From the NCBI GenBank assembly GCA_038380435.1, contig JAWZYU010000056.1, positions 248,001-312,000 on the forward strand: a DNA stretch of 64,000 nt. Reading direction: 5' to 3'. Source of the DNA: Ryuthela nishihirai. Its lineage: Eukaryota > Arthropoda > Arachnida > Araneae > Heptathelidae. Positions 63,156 to 64,000 of this stretch are shown here, piece by piece. The notes under the pieces were generated by a model that was given only the letters and a program-made list of their open reading frames with translations, made no database searches and had not been told where the DNA came from. Numbering within the stretch: position 1 is the stretch's first letter; each line of letters opens with the position of its first letter. The position numbers were made by a program, and so were the translations under genes.

Positions 63156-64000
63156 AACCCTAAACCACACACAAGGGAAAAAATAAACATATATAAACTA
63201 AAAATGAGAGCCTCACTATTCCTAGAAGGTAGCAAATTGGAACATTACTTTTAACTTTAGAGTTACTTTTCGCCATGCTGCACTATTTTGCTAAACAATG
63301 GGCTATCACAAAGACAGAAAGCTAAAAAAAAAAGATCACTGCTGCCAATGGAAACGTCATAACCTTCACTTCCATGGCCAAATTTTAAAATTTATAGCAT
63401 AAATATGTCGTTTGCAATATTTGTTTAAAATTTTTGAATTTTCAACTTTATTCACTGTTAGAGGGTGTAATTGTAGTTTGTGGGGGATTCAGAAAGTGTG
63501 AATCATAATATTTCATCAATAGCTATCCAACACAAAGAGGATTTTCACTTTATCTCTATAAACAAAAAGTTCGATATTTACAGACAGGTAAATAGACAGC
63601 AAAGGTAACACTTTATCTTGTTTTGTTTTTTTTCAAATAGCTTTTACAAAAATTGATTTTTATGTTCGCTGTCTATGCTACATACATGTCTAGTTTAATA
63701 TTTTTTACCTCACAGAATAATCTGTCATGTCCATTTCCATACATGAATGGTATCATGGATAGCCAATAAATGATTTTTGAAAGCAATCTTAAAATTATAT
63801 GATGTTTTACTATTCTTAAAAATAGAAGCTTTCTTACTGTTCTGCAAAAAAAAACACTTTGGGACTCCTATTTAAGGCATTCCAGGAAGATTATATGAAT
63901 CTTTATATATTTGATGTGTTATTTAATTCTAATTAGAAAGGGCAAGGTAAAAAATTTGAATCTTCCTATATTATTTGTGATGAACCTAAACTGTGAGTAT
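63156..64000 (-). other. Probable AP4M1 intron
   Basis: AT-rich sequence without a recognised exon. A possible - strand donor near 63712 is followed upstream by a short open frame that I could not match to AP-4 mu. Confidence 0.4.

Overview
This window is nuclear DNA from an animal with large, repeat-filled introns. The host genes fit an invertebrate and most likely an arthropod. A chelicerate is a guess, supported by the retroelement style, the presence of an AP-4 subunit (absent from Drosophila) and arthropod-type residues in presenilin. Nothing bacterial or viral was seen. No species can be named from the sequence alone.

The central gene is presenilin (Psn), the catalytic subunit of gamma-secretase, on the + strand. 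Nine coding exons between 6040 and 44931 join in frame through GT-AG introns and end at a TGA after the family's usual C-terminus. Both catalytic aspartates and the PALP motif are present. The initiating methionine is either at 6070 or in an upstream exon I could not identify. Introns make up about 97% of the 39 kb gene. A second host gene, the last coding exon of a probable AP-4 mu subunit (AP4M1), lies on the - strand at 62106-62303, tail-to-tail with presenilin.

The rest is mobile and repeated DNA. (1) A tRNA-derived SINE (family A, about 385 bp, central domain MetaSINE-like) occurs about 40 times in both orientations, often with clear target-site duplications. (2) A second tRNA-derived SINE (family B) occurs about 8 times. 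(3) An apparently full-length 5.95 kb I-type LINE with two intact ORFs (32813-38759) sits in presenilin intron 6 inside an older SINE that also carries a nested SINE. Its tail ends in repeats of the arthropod telomere type, and the SINE tail resembles it. (4) One SINE insertion (17871-19706) has had its 3' half expanded in place into eight 169-bp tandem units. (5) A 489-bp tandem duplication containing a SINE lies at 26170-27246. (6) An 8.4 kb satellite of about 120-bp units lies at 50274-58718 and is interrupted by a decayed LINE fragment. (7) There are decayed Tc1/mariner transposase relics and several palindromic MITE-like elements.

Layout: 1-6039 is upstream or 5' intron sequence with SINEs; 6040-44931 is presenilin with its repeats; 44932-50273 is its 3' UTR and intergenic repeats; 50274-58718 is satellite; 58719-62105 holds SINEs and a Tc1 relic; 62106-64000 is the AP4M1 terminal exon and preceding intron. 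Part of the window's coding potential belongs to the LINE. Most other ORFs are conceptual translations of the SINE or satellite and are not genes.
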